In this document: piece after piece, positions 56,050 to 64,000 of the stretch
Position numbering within the stretch: the first letter of the stretch is position 1
Layout of the letters: each line of letters opens with the position of its first letter
Assembly (NCBI RefSeq): GCF_030462585.1
Contig: NZ_JASMRU010000001.1
Location: forward strand, 203,874-267,873
From: Pseudomonas sp. CAN1
GTDB taxonomy: Bacteria > Pseudomonadota > Gammaproteobacteria > Pseudomonadales > Pseudomonadaceae
Length of the DNA stretch: 64,000 bases
Direction: 5' to 3'
The notes under the pieces: generated by a model
Seen by the model: the letters and a program-made list of their open reading frames with translations, nothing else
What the model was told of the DNA's origin: nothing
Database searches by the model: none
Translations under genes and position numbers: made by a program

Positions 56050-56502
56050 ATGCAAAACACCTACACCCCAACCTTCTTCACCCGCAAAAAACGCTTCCTG
56101 CGCGGCCTCATGCTCGACAACCAGGCCTGGTTCGCCTCCCGCGACATCGCCCGCCTGCTCTCCGTCCAGTACCCCGACAGCTTCCACCACCGCTTCTTCC
56201 CCCACGAAGTCCAGACCCTCCCGCTGACCTACCGCACCGGCACCACGGAAGACACCGTCCTGCTCAGCGAGGCCGCCATCTACAAGGCCTTCGTCCGCTT
56301 CGGCCACCCCGAACTCGAAGCACTGGACCGCTGGCTCTGCCACGACGTCATCCCCACCCTGCGCGACCAGCACACCCCAGATTCCGAAACACCCCGCCGC
56401 GTCCTCCTCACCTGGGACGCCCGCCGCCTGATGCTGCTGAACTGGCAAGGCGACCTGTGGATGCGCTGGGAAGAAGTCCCCCGGATGCTCGATCACTCCT
56501 GA
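56050..56502 (+). CDS. BRO-N domain protein, phage-antirepressor-like (copy 2)
   Basis: A 150-aa paralogue of the protein at 8757-9212: the same opening (YTPTFF), WFASRDIARLLSVQYPDSFH, LLSEAAIYKAFVRFGHPELE, LCHDVIPTLRD and the ending LLNWQGDLWMRWEEVPRML. A single BRO-N domain fills the protein. GGAG lies 8 nt upstream of the ATG. It sits between the C4-like leader and the REP array, with no phage genes nearby. Function unknown; DNA binding or antirepression is by family. Confidence 0.8.
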   Translation: MQNTYTPTFFTRKKRFLRGLMLDNQAWFASRDIARLLSVQYPDSFHHRFFPHEVQTLPLTYRTGTTEDTVLLSEAAIYKAFVRFGHPELEALDRWLCHDVIPTLRDQHTPDSETPRRVLLTWDARRLMLLNWQGDLWMRWEEVPRMLDHS

Positions 56503-56512
56503 TCCGCAGCAG

Positions 56513-57005
56513 CATGGGTATCGCTGCGCTCCACGCCATCCTACAAAGGTTTCAGCCGGCTCCCGCAGCGTCACAAGCGACCTCGAACGTAGGATGGCGT
56601 GGAGCGCAGCGATACCCATCAACAAAGCCAAACCAGCACCCACAGAGCCACAAGTAACCCCGAACGTAGGATGGCGTGGAGCGCAGCGATACCCATCAAC
56701 AAAGCCCAGCCGGCTCCCGCAGCGCCACAAGCAACCTCGAACGTAGGATGGCGTGGAGCGCAGCGATACCCATCAACAAAGCCCAGCCAGCCCCCGCAGC
56801 GCCACAAGTAACCCCGAACGTAGGATGGAGTGGAGCGCAGCGATACCCATCAACAAAGCCAAACCAGCACCCACAGCGCCACAAGTAACCCCGAACGTAG
56901 GATGGTGTGGAGCGCAGCGATACCCATCAACGAAGCCCAGCCGGCTCCCGCAGCGCCACAAGCGACCTCGAACGTAGGATGGCGTGGAGCGCAGCGATAC
57001 CCATC
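56513..57005 (+). repeat. REP array: six direct copies at a 77-bp period plus one inverted copy
   Basis: A 32-bp unit starting GTAGGATGGCGTGGAGCGCA and ending GATACCCATC starts at 56589, 56666, 56743, 56820, 56897 and 56974, exactly 77 bp apart. An inverted copy opens the array at 56513-56544. The 45-bp spacers come in two forms, one with AAACCAGCACCCACAG and one with CAGCCGGCTCCCGCAG, in mixed order, which points to unequal recombination. The array runs into the leader of the RAYT gene. Confidence 0.93.
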
Positions 57006-57025
57006 AATTAGCCAGAGGGCGTGCC

Positions 57026-57553
57026 ATGACCTCATACCGCCGCGACAAAACCGATGGCGCCACCTGGTTCTTCACCCTTGCCCTGGCCGATCGCCGCGCC
57101 CGCCTGCTGGTAGAACACATCGACCTGCTCCGCGCCGCCTTTCGCTACACGCAACAACGCCACCCCTGGCAAATCGACGCCATCGTCATCCTGCCCGACC
57201 ACCTGCACGCCATCTGCACCCTGCCAGTGGGCGACGCGAATTACGCGCTGCGCTGGCGGCTGATCAAGACGGAATTCTCACGGGCGCTTCCCAGGACGGA
57301 GGTCGTCTCCGGTAGCCGCCAGACAAGGGGCGAGCGCGGCATCTGGCAACGGCGCTACTGGGAGCACCGAATTCACGACGATCTCGATTTCATGCGGCAC
57401 GTGGACTACATCCACTTCAATCCGTGCAAGCACGGCCATGTTCCCCGCGTGGTCGATTGGAAGTGGTCGTCGTTTCATCGCTACGTGCGTGATGGGCTGC
57501 TGGTGAAGGATTGGAGCGAGGAGGCAGTGGAGGGAATCGAGGCGGGGGAATGA
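57026..57553 (+). CDS. REP-associated tyrosine transposase (RAYT)
   Basis: A 175-aa Y1 (IS200/HUH-type) transposase. The metal-binding HxH motif is in VILPDHLHAICTLP (about residues 53-66), and the candidate catalytic Tyr lies in the C-terminal half in RYWEHRIHDDLDFMRHVDYI, followed by HFNPCKHG, a RAYT hallmark. ATG at 57026 has AGAGGG upstream. REPs flank it on both sides: the six-copy array upstream and an inverted copy overlapping its stop (57552-57583). RAYTs are thought to mobilise REPs rather than move themselves. Confidence 0.92.
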   Translation: MTSYRRDKTDGATWFFTLALADRRARLLVEHIDLLRAAFRYTQQRHPWQIDAIVILPDHLHAICTLPVGDANYALRWRLIKTEFSRALPRTEVVSGSRQTRGERGIWQRRYWEHRIHDDLDFMRHVDYIHFNPCKHGHVPRVVDWKWSSFHRYVRDGLLVKDWSEEAVEGIEAGE

Positions 57554-57583
57554 TGGGTATCGCTGCGCTTCACGCCATCCTAC
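57552..57583. repeat. Inverted REP at the 3' end of the RAYT gene
   Basis: GATGGGTATCGCTGCGCTTC through CCATCCTAC is the inverse of the array unit and begins within the RAYT stop codon. Confidence 0.9.
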
Positions 57584-57631
57584 GAATACGCTCCCGGTAA
57601 GAGCGGAGCAATTGGCAATTTCGTCCGCAAT

Positions 57632-57662
57632 AAAAAAGGCCGGTCAACTGACCGGCCTTTTT
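57632..57662. terminator. Terminator of the bau operon (bidirectional)
   Basis: GGCCGGTCA (57638-57646) pairs with TGACCGGCC (57649-57657), flanked by AAAAAA and TTTTT, so it serves bauC from the right and stops transcription from the RAYT side. Confidence 0.92.
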
Positions 57663-57680
57663 CCTACCGCTTATTCACCA

Positions 57681-59177
57681 TCAGCCATTGCTGGGGAAGG
57701 CGAACTGCGCCGCTTCGTGCGACTTGCGCTGCGGCCAGCGCTGGGTGATGGCCTTGCGCTTGGTGTAGAAGCGCACGCCATCCGGGCCGTAGGCGTGCAG
57801 GTCGCCGAACAGCGAACGCTTCCAGCCGCCGAAGCTGTGGTAGGCCACCGGTACCGGCAGCGGTACGTTGACGCCGACCATGCCGACTTCGATCTCGTCG
57901 CAGAACAGGCGGGCCGCTTCACCGTCGCGGGTGAAGATGCAGGTGCCGTTGCCGTATTCGTGGTCGTTGATCAGCTGCATGGCTTCTTCCAGGCTGTTCA
58001 CGCGCACGATGCAGAGCACCGGGCCGAAGATTTCTTCCTGGTAGATGGTCATGTCCGGGGTCACTTTGTCGAACAGGGTGCCGCCGATGAAGAAGCCGTT
58101 CTCGTGACCGGCCACCTTGAAGTTGCGGCCGTCGACCAGCAGCTGGGCGCCTTGTTCTACGCCGGTGTCGATGTAGCCGGTGACCTTGGCCTGTGCCGCG
58201 CCAGTGACCAGCGGGCCCATGTCCAGGCCGCAGTTGGTGCCGGCGCCGATTTTCAGGGCCTTGATCTGCGGAACGATCTTCTCGACCAGCGCGTCGCCGA
58301 TCTGGTCGCCCACGCAAACGGCTACGGAGATGGCCATGCAGCGCTCGCCGCAGGAGCCGTAGGCCGCACCCATCAGGGCGCTGACGGCGTTGTCCAGGTC
58401 GCAGTCGGGCATCAGCACGGCGTGGTTCTTGGCGCCGCCCAGGGCTTGTACGCGCTTGCCGCGCTTGGTGCCTTCGGAATAGATGTACTCGGCGATCGGG
58501 GTCGAGCCGACGAAGCTCAGGGCTTTAACTTCCGGGGCTTCGATCAGCGCGTCCACGGCGGTCTTGTCGCCGTGCACCACGTTCAGCACGCCCTTGGGCA
58601 GGCCGGCTTCTTCGAAGAGTTCGGCGATCAGCAGGGTGGAGCTCGGGTCACGCTCGGACGGCTTGAGGATGAAGGTGTTGCCGCAGGCGATGGCCAGCGG
58701 GTACATCCACAGGGGCACCATGGCCGGGAAGTTGAACGGGGTGATGCCGGCGACTACGCCGATCGGCTGGAAGTCGCTCCAGGCGTCGATGTTCGGGCCG
58801 ACGTTGCGGCTGTATTCGCCTTTGAGGATTTCCGGGGCGGCGCTGGCGTACTCGACGTTCTCGATGCCGCGCTTGAGTTCACCGGCGGCGTCTTCGATGG
58901 TCTTGCCGTGTTCTTCGCTGATCAGCTGGACGATGCGCTGCTCGTTGGCTTCGAGCAGTTGCTTGAAGCGGAACAGCACCTGGGCGCGCTTGGCCGGCGG
59001 GGTGTTGCGCCAGGCCGGGAAGGCGGCCTTGGCGGCGTCGATGGCCTGCTGCACGGTTTCGCGGCTGGCCAGCGGGACCTTGCGGATGGCTTCGCCGGTG
59101 GACGGGTTGAAGACGTCGGCGGTGCGGCCGGTGTCGGCGATCATCTCGCCGCCGATCAGGTGCTTGACGGTGGTCAT
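57681..59177 (-). CDS. bauC: BauC, malonate/methylmalonate-semialdehyde dehydrogenase
   Basis: A 498-aa CoA-acylating aldehyde dehydrogenase of the MmsA type. Catalytic Cys in SCGERCMAISVAVCVG (about 285), VVAGITPFNFPAMVPLWMYP near residue 150 and GEAARLFCDEIEVGMVGVN near 415. In P. aeruginosa it converts malonate semialdehyde, made from beta-alanine by BauA, to acetyl-CoA. I chose ATG at 59177 (MTTVKHLIGG). It is last in bauA-bauB-bauC; the transporter gene bauD, next in P. aeruginosa, is not here. Confidence 0.9.
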   Translation of the reverse strand: MTTVKHLIGGEMIADTGRTADVFNPSTGEAIRKVPLASRETVQQAIDAAKAAFPAWRNTPPAKRAQVLFRFKQLLEANEQRIVQLISEEHGKTIEDAAGELKRGIENVEYASAAPEILKGEYSRNVGPNIDAWSDFQPIGVVAGITPFNFPAMVPLWMYPLAIACGNTFILKPSERDPSSTLLIAELFEEAGLPKGVLNVVHGDKTAVDALIEAPEVKALSFVGSTPIAEYIYSEGTKRGKRVQALGGAKNHAVLMPDCDLDNAVSALMGAAYGSCGERCMAISVAVCVGDQIGDALVEKIVPQIKALKIGAGTNCGLDMGPLVTGAAQAKVTGYIDTGVEQGAQLLVDGRNFKVAGHENGFFIGGTLFDKVTPDMTIYQEEIFGPVLCIVRVNSLEEAMQLINDHEYGNGTCIFTRDGEAARLFCDEIEVGMVGVNVPLPVPVAYHSFGGWKRSLFGDLHAYGPDGVRFYTKRKAITQRWPQRKSHEAAQFAFPSNG

Positions 59178-59222
59178 GGGCTGTCTCTTCTCGCTTGAGT
59201 GGTTCGGGTGAAGGGCTTCAAG

Positions 59223-59262
59223 AGCCCCTCTCCCCAACCCTCTCCCTGAAGGGAGAGGGGGC
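59223..59262. repeat. Single CCCTCTCCC hairpin repeat
   Basis: CCCTCTCCCTGAAGGGAGAG with its usual CCCTCTCCCCAA flank, unpaired, in the bauB-bauC gap of 176 bp. Confidence 0.75.
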
Positions 59263-59353
59263 TTGTTCGGAGTGTGGGCAAAGCCGCGTGGCTCGCCGGG
59301 AACTGCACTTTAAAAGGAGTTTCCCGGCTACGCCTTCTCGCGTGCCCGCGCAC

Positions 59354-59665
59354 TCAGTGGCTGTGCGGGTGGTCGTCGCTCTTGAGCTCGATCTCGATGA
59401 ACGCCACTTCGTGGTCGCTGGCGTTGATCACGTTGTGCTCGGTACCGATCTGACGGGTGTAGCTCGCCCCCAGGACCAGCGGCGCGCGGCGCTCGCCATC
59501 GGGGGTTTCCAGCAGCAGTTCGCCGTTGGTCACCGGAACCACGACGTATTCCATGCCGTGGCGGTGCCAGCCGGTCTCGGCACCGGGGGCGAACCGCCAC
59601 TCGGTGACCAGGACCTTGTCGTTGTCGATCTGTACCGTCGGGACGGCCTTCGGACGCTCGCTCAC
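59354..59665 (-). CDS. bauB: BauB, small cupin protein
   Basis: A 103-aa single-domain cupin: FAPGAETGWHRHGMEYVVVP (about 26-45) carries the metal-binding His pair and Glu, and ASYTRQIGTEHNVINASDHE follows. The tail is DDHPHSH. It begins with GTG directly after the bauA stop. In P. aeruginosa (PA0131) it belongs to the beta-alanine operon, with no reaction proven that I know of. Confidence 0.87.
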   Translation of the reverse strand: MSERPKAVPTVQIDNDKVLVTEWRFAPGAETGWHRHGMEYVVVPVTNGELLLETPDGERRAPLVLGASYTRQIGTEHNVINASDHEVAFIEIELKSDDHPHSH

Positions 59666-61012
59666 TTACGCGACCCCGTTGAGGGCATCGCCCACGGCGC
59701 TGAACAGGCGGTCCAGGTCCTCGGGCTTGGCGTTGAAGGTCGGGCCGAACTGCAGGGTGTCGCCGCCGAAGCGTACGTAGAAGCCTTCTTTCCACAGCTT
59801 CATGCTGGCTTCGAACGGACGCACGATGGCGTCGCCGTCACGGGCGCCGATCTGGATGGCGCCGGCCAGGCCGCAGTTGCGGATGTCGATGACGTTCTTC
59901 GCGCCCTTCAGGCCGTGCAGGGCCTTCTCGAAGTAGGGAGCCAGTTCCAGCGACTGCTGGATCAGGTTCTCTTTTTCCAGCAGGTCCAGCGCGGCGATAC
60001 CCGCGGCGCAGGCGACCGGGTGCGCGGAGTAGGTGTAGCCATGGCCGAACTCGACGGCGTATTCCGGCAGGTTCTGGCCCATGAAGGTGTCGTAGATTTC
60101 GCTGCTGGCGATCACCGCGCCCATGGGGATGGCGCCGTTGGTGACCTGCTTGGCGACGTTCATGATGTCCGGCTTCACGCCGAAGTACTCGGCGCCGGTG
60201 GCCTTGCCCATACGGCCGAAGGCGGTGATCACTTCGTCGAAGATCAGCAGGATGTTGTGCTGATCGCAGATTTCGCGCAGGCGCTGCAGGTAACCCTTCG
60301 GCGGTACCAGCACGCCAGCGGAACCGGACATCGGCTCGACGATGACGGCAGCGATGTTCGAAGCGTCATGCAGTTCGATCAGCTTCAGCAGTTCGTTGGC
60401 CAGCTCGACACCGCCGGTCTCGGCCATGCCCTTGGTGAAGGCCATGCCCGGCTGCAGGGTGTGCGGCAGGTGGTCGACGTCCATCAGCTGGCCGAACATC
60501 TTGCGGTTGCCACCGATGCCGCCCAGCGCGGTGCCGGCGACGTTCACGCCGTGGTAGCCACGGGCGCGGCCGATCAGCTTGGTCTTCTGCGCCTGGCCTT
60601 TCAGGCGCCAGTAGGCGCGGGCCATCTTGATCGAGGTGTCGGCGCACTCGGAGCCGGAACCGGTGAAGAACACGTGGTCGAGGCCTGCCGGGGTCAGCTG
60701 GGTGATCTTCTCGGCCAGCTTGAAGGACAGCGGGTGGCCATATTGGAAGGCCGGGGAGTAGTCGAGGGTGGTCAGCTGCTTGGCGACCGCGTCGGCGATT
60801 TCCTTGCGCGAGTGACCGGCGCCGCAGGTCCACAGGCCCGACAGGCTGTCGTAGATCTTGCGACCCTGGTCGTCCACCAGCCAGCTGCCTTCGGCGGCGA
60901 CGATGATGCGCGGGTCTTTATGGAAGTTGCGGTTGGCGCTGAAGGGCATCCAGTGGGCCTTCAGGTTCAGTTCGCTGGCCACCGACGGAGTGACGTTCAC
61001 TTGCTGGTTCAT
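59666..61012 (-). CDS. bauA: BauA, beta-alanine:pyruvate aminotransferase
   Basis: A 448-aa class III PLP aminotransferase (omega-transaminase), the same length as the P. aeruginosa enzyme. PLP Lys in DIMNVAKQVTNGAIPMG (about Lys288), LLIFDEVITAFGRMG supplies the PLP-nitrogen Asp, and FFTGSGSECADTSIKMA binds phosphate. It transfers the amino group of beta-alanine to pyruvate. It is first of bauABC and divergent from bauR. Confidence 0.94.
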   Translation of the reverse strand: MNQQVNVTPSVASELNLKAHWMPFSANRNFHKDPRIIVAAEGSWLVDDQGRKIYDSLSGLWTCGAGHSRKEIADAVAKQLTTLDYSPAFQYGHPLSFKLAEKITQLTPAGLDHVFFTGSGSECADTSIKMARAYWRLKGQAQKTKLIGRARGYHGVNVAGTALGGIGGNRKMFGQLMDVDHLPHTLQPGMAFTKGMAETGGVELANELLKLIELHDASNIAAVIVEPMSGSAGVLVPPKGYLQRLREICDQHNILLIFDEVITAFGRMGKATGAEYFGVKPDIMNVAKQVTNGAIPMGAVIASSEIYDTFMGQNLPEYAVEFGHGYTYSAHPVACAAGIAALDLLEKENLIQQSLELAPYFEKALHGLKGAKNVIDIRNCGLAGAIQIGARDGDAIVRPFEASMKLWKEGFYVRFGGDTLQFGPTFNAKPEDLDRLFSAVGDALNGVA

Positions 61013-61092
61013 GGAGCATGTCCTCGAAGACAGTCTTGTTGGGCGCGCAGGCCGCGTCGGGCCTGGCGCGATGCTCGTAGATTGGGCCTGAC

Positions 61093-61106
61093 TTAACGTG
61101 AGTTAA
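61093..61106. promoter_or_regulatory. Candidate BauR operator
   Basis: TTAAC-GTGA-GTTAA is a perfect inverted repeat in the 137-bp bauA-bauR gap, with the form of a LysR-type site. It starts 81 bp upstream of bauA. The following stretch (61108-61150) is AT-rich. Confidence 0.5.
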
Positions 61107-61149
61107 AGCTTATTCTTCTTACGTTCAGTTTCGGATTGGTAAAACTAAA

Positions 61150-62070
61150 ATGGCGAAACAACGGGCGCCTTCCCTGGGCCAGGTCAGCGACTTCGAGATC
61201 CGTCTGCTGCGCATCTTCAAAACCATAGTCGAGTGCGGCAGCTTCTCGGCCGCAGAAAGCACGCTGGGCATCAGCCGCTCGGCCATCAGCCTGCACATGG
61301 GCGACCTGGAAAAGCGCCTGGGCATGCGCCTGTGCCAGCGCGGCCGGGCGGGCTTCGCGCTGACCGACGAGGGCCGCGAGGTGTACCGCGCGACCCAGTC
61401 CCTGCTGGCGGCGCTGGAGGGCTTCCGCGCCGAGGTCAACGAGCTGCACCAGCACCTGCGCGGCGAGCTGAACATCGGCATCATCAACAACCTGGTGACC
61501 CTGCCGCAGATGCGCATCACCCACGCCCTGCGCGCACTGAAAGCCAGCGGACCGGGCGTGCGGATCAACATCGGCATGACCACGCCCAACGAGATCGAGC
61601 TGGGAGTTCTCGACGGACGGTTGCATGTGGGCGTGGTGCCGCTGATCAGCCCGCTGTCGGGGCTGGAGTATTCCGCTCTTTATGAGGAGCGCTCGCTGCT
61701 GTTCTGCAGCCAGGAGCACCCGCTGTTCGAGCGCGACGACGCGAGTATCACGGTGGAGGAAATCCACGCCTGCGACGCGGTGGAGCCCAGCTACCGCATC
61801 CCCGCCGAAGCCCAGGAGCGCCACCAGGAACTGCGCGGCAGCGCCAATGCCTCGGACCGCGAGGGCATGGCCTTCCTGATCCTCACAGGCAGCTACATCG
61901 GCTACCTGCCCGACCACTACGCAGCCGACTGGGTCGCCCAGGGCCGCCTGCGCCCGCTGCGCCCGGAGCGCTTCCACTACGACATCCCGCTGACCGTGGT
62001 GACCCGCAAGGGCCGCCGGCCGAACCTGGTGCTGGAGCGGTTCATCGAGGCGGTGGCGGAAAGCCGCTGA
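61150..62070 (+). CDS. bauR: BauR, LysR-family regulator
   Basis: A 306-aa LysR-type regulator. The helix-turn-helix is in FEIRLLRIFKTIVECGSFSA and LGISRSAISLHMGDLEKRLG, followed by a type-2 periplasmic-binding-like effector domain (LNIGIINNLVTLPQMRI). In P. aeruginosa BauR activates bauABCD in response to beta-alanine. It is divergent from bauA with a candidate operator between. Confidence 0.91.
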   Translation: MAKQRAPSLGQVSDFEIRLLRIFKTIVECGSFSAAESTLGISRSAISLHMGDLEKRLGMRLCQRGRAGFALTDEGREVYRATQSLLAALEGFRAEVNELHQHLRGELNIGIINNLVTLPQMRITHALRALKASGPGVRINIGMTTPNEIELGVLDGRLHVGVVPLISPLSGLEYSALYEERSLLFCSQEHPLFERDDASITVEEIHACDAVEPSYRIPAEAQERHQELRGSANASDREGMAFLILTGSYIGYLPDHYAADWVAQGRLRPLRPERFHYDIPLTVVTRKGRRPNLVLERFIEAVAESR

Positions 62071-62186
62071 TCGGGCGCTTGTGTCGACTCAGTCCGATTG
62101 ACAGCCCCACCCGTGCTTCCCTAGCATCTCCTTTACGACTCAACCCCGTACGCAGCGATTCAGTTCGCTGGCCGTTGGGGTGAAGA

Positions 62187-62210
62187 AACCGGCCAACTGG
62201 CCGGTTTTTT
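62187..62210 (+). terminator. Terminator of bauR
   Basis: AACCGGCCA (62187-62195) pairs with TGGCCGGTT (62198-62206), 2-nt loop, then TTTT. Confidence 0.87.
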
Positions 62211-62232
62211 CGTTTCTGGGGATTGGAAAGTT

Positions 62233-62922
62233 TTGCGCACCGCCTTCTTCGTCGACGGATACAACCTCTTCTACGGCCTGCTGGCCGGAACGCCATTCAA
62301 ATGGCTGGACCTTCCTGCCCTGCTTCAGCACGTACTGCAGGTGCAGCAACCGGATTCCTGCGTTGCGTCCATCAGTTACTACACCGCCGGCGTGAAACCG
62401 GACCTGGCTTCACGCGGGGTACTCTCCAAGCAGGCTCAGGACACCTACATAAGAGCGCTCAAGGCACGAGACGTAGAGGTCCACTTCGGGAGACACCGTC
62501 TGGAACCCGGTCGGGCGCCCCGTTTCGTCGACAAGCGAACGCCAGCCTCCAGGTCAGATCAGGTCGACATCTGGCAGTTGGAGGAAAAGGAGACTGACGT
62601 CCATCTCGCCATCAGCATGTATCGCCTCGCCAACAAGCAGGCCAGTGCCCCCGCGGAAGAGCGCATTGAGCAGATCGTGCTGGTCTCGGCGGATACCGAC
62701 ATGGCGCCAGCGCTAAGGGCACTTCGCGAAGACTTCCCGATGCTGCATATCGGCGTGATATTGCCCCATCGCGAGGGCATCAGGCGCGAACCACCCGGCT
62801 CCTTGCTGGAATACGCCCATTGGACCCGCCGCCTGATCACCGTCGAAGAACTGCGCACGCACCAGTTCCCGCTTCGGGTTCCAACCCGCAAGAAGCCTGC
62901 CTGCAAGCCCGAATACTGGTAG
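62233..62922 (+). CDS. Stand-alone NYN-domain nuclease-like protein
   Basis: A 229-aa protein with a NYN/PIN-like core: FFVDGYNLFYGLL (first Asp, residue 8), KETDVHLAISMYRLA (about 132-146) and VLVSADTDMAPALRALRED (about 164-182) give the acidic triad. The first motif starts at residue 5, so the TTG start at 62233 is probably right, with GGAAAG just upstream. GC content looks lower than in its neighbours, and it is unlinked to them. This suggests transfer. Its target may be RNA; a defence role is possible but unproven. Confidence 0.75.
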   Translation: MRTAFFVDGYNLFYGLLAGTPFKWLDLPALLQHVLQVQQPDSCVASISYYTAGVKPDLASRGVLSKQAQDTYIRALKARDVEVHFGRHRLEPGRAPRFVDKRTPASRSDQVDIWQLEEKETDVHLAISMYRLANKQASAPAEERIEQIVLVSADTDMAPALRALREDFPMLHIGVILPHREGIRREPPGSLLEYAHWTRRLITVEELRTHQFPLRVPTRKKPACKPEYW

Positions 62923-62999
62923 CACACCATCGAAAGGCATTTTTTGCCTATCCAATTTGTCGCCCCAGCCACCAAAAATCCTATACCCCCTCCCCTGCA

Positions 63000-63018
63000 G
63001 CCCGCGGGCCGCGGGGTT
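63000..63018. other. GC-rich hairpin in the gap before the monooxygenase gene
   Basis: CCCGCGG and CCGCGGGG around 63000-63018 can pair. The 236-bp gap 62923-63158 is otherwise unremarkable, with an AT-rich stretch (63050-63080) likely to be promoter DNA. Confidence 0.35.
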
Positions 63019-63158
63019 TGCGTGGGTGCAGCTTTTCCCTAGCCTGCGACTACAAAAAACATAATTTCGCTATTCACAGCCTCTGAACAGAATGCGGCCA
63101 ACACCTCATCGCAAGCCGCAACAAGAACAAACGTGATCAGAGTCTGAGGAAGCAAGCC

Positions 63159-64000
63159 ATGACCGACCTGAATCCAGGCGCCTTCGGCAAGAAGTCGCTT
63201 GATAACCTGGAAATCGACACGCTGGTCGTTGGCGCCGGCCAAGCCGGCGTGGCCATGAGCGAGCACCTGACCCAGCAGGGCGTGCCGCACATCGTGCTGG
63301 AAAAGAGCCGCATCGCCGAAGCCTGGCGCACCGGTCGCTGGGACTCGCTGGTCGCCAACGGCCCGGCCTGGCATGACCGCTTCCCGAACCTGGAATTCCC
63401 GGTCGGCCCGGATGACTTCCCGGCCAAGGAGCAGGTCGCCGAATACTTCGTCGCCTACGCCAAGCAATTCAACGCGCCGATCCGCACCGGCGTGGAAGTG
63501 AAGAAGGTCACCCGCAACGAAGGCCGCCCAGGCTTCAGCGTGGAAACCTCCGAGGGCACCCTGCAGGCCCTGCGCATCGTCTCCGCCACCGGTCCGTTCC
63601 AGCGCCCGGTGATCCCGGCCATCGCGCCGAAGGACGAGAGCATCCAGCAGATCCACTCGGCCAAGTACTTCAACCCGCAGCAGCTGCCCGCAGGCGCCGT
63701 GCTGGTAATCGGCGCCGGCTCCTCCGGCGTGCAGATCGCCGACGAGCTGAACCGCGCCGGCAAGAAGGTGTTCCTCTCCGTGGGCGCCCATGACCGTCCG
63801 CCGCGCTCCTACCGCAACCGCGACTTCGTCTGGTGGCTGGGCGTGCTCGGCCTGTGGGACGCCGAGGAAGTGCAGCCGGGCCGCGAGCACGTGACCATCG
63901 CCGTGAGCGGTGCCCGTGGTGGCGAGACCATCGATTTCCGCCGCCTGGCCAACGAGGGCATCACCCTGACCGGCCTGACCCAATCCTTCGCTGACGGCAA
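63159..64000 (+). CDS. Flavin-containing monooxygenase-like protein, N-terminal part
   Basis: ATG at 63159, preceded by TGAGGA, opens a frame that runs past the window's right end (280 codons seen). FAD Rossmann motif VVGAGQAGVAMSEHLTQQG (about 22-40) and a second, NAD(P)-type motif VIGAGSSGVQIADELNRAG (about 183-201). ATGPFQRPVIPA between them is typical of COG2072 flavoproteins (Baeyer-Villiger / N-oxygenase type). The substrate cannot be told. Confidence 0.85.
   Translation, partial: MTDLNPGAFGKKSLDNLEIDTLVVGAGQAGVAMSEHLTQQGVPHIVLEKSRIAEAWRTGRWDSLVANGPAWHDRFPNLEFPVGPDDFPAKEQVAEYFVAYAKQFNAPIRTGVEVKKVTRNEGRPGFSVETSEGTLQALRIVSATGPFQRPVIPAIAPKDESIQQIHSAKYFNPQQLPAGAVLVIGAGSSGVQIADELNRAGKKVFLSVGAHDRPPRSYRNRDFVWWLGVLGLWDAEEVQPGREHVTIAVSGARGGETIDFRRLANEGITLTGLTQSFADG

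Noticed and set aside
56589-57005. CRISPR array
   Set aside because: Units are palindromic, the spacers between them are nearly the same instead of unique, there are no cas genes, and the unit matches REPs elsewhere in the window.

Overview
The window is GC-rich chromosomal DNA of a Pseudomonas, most like the P. aeruginosa / P. citronellolis / P. nitroreducens side of the genus. This rests on recognisable gene neighbourhoods: nrdJ-znuA-zur-znuCB-lipoprotein-metNIQ, tonB2-exbB1-exbD1, ahpCF, the che2 chemotaxis cluster with siaABCD, and bauABC-bauR. All are arranged as in P. aeruginosa PAO1, but drawn from segments that lie on both sides of oriC there. Genes cover most of the window, and the longer gaps are filled mainly with palindromic (REP-like) repeats.

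Layout. 1-8124: class II ribonucleotide reductase (partial, with two NrdR-type boxes), zinc uptake (znuA / zur / znuCB around a Zur-type box) and methionine uptake (metNIQ). 8125-9500: a repeat pair, then a C4-antisense-RNA-like leader followed by a lone BRO-N antirepressor gene. 9503-16175: TonB2 energy-transduction operon, ChaC-like and RBBP9-like enzymes, an amidase and a cardiolipin synthase. 16338-18662: ahpC-ahpF. 18874-38677: a purine/nucleoside region with a nucleoside-type ABC importer, xdhABC, a dCache chemoreceptor, a RutR-like TetR regulator, a Tsx-like porin, an AraC regulator, a KgtP-like transporter, FetAB-like exporter genes, an SDR and an 8-oxoguanine deaminase. A run of DnaA-box-like sequences lies at 29379-29778.

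39283-52267: the che2 chemosensory cluster (CttP-like receptor, cheY, cheA, cheW, aer2, cheR, cheD, cheB) leading into siaABCD (phosphatase, kinase, switch protein, diguanylate cyclase). A repeat block splits aer2 from cheR. 52327-54861: lipoprotein, NYN-OST-HTH protein, DUF2845 protein, GNAT. 54862-57600: the accessory hot spot, holding REPs, a hexanucleotide tandem repeat, a multi-hairpin element, a second C4-like leader with BRO-N gene, and a six-unit 77-bp REP array running into a RAYT transposase gene. 57681-62070: beta-alanine catabolism (bauABC with divergent bauR). 62233-end: an isolated NYN nuclease gene and a partial flavin monooxygenase.

The strongest candidates for a less-described system are the two paralogous C4-like-leader plus BRO-N modules, which stand alone with no prophage around them about 47 kb apart, and the repeat/RAYT locus beside the second one. 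All names are from reading the sequence; no database search was run.
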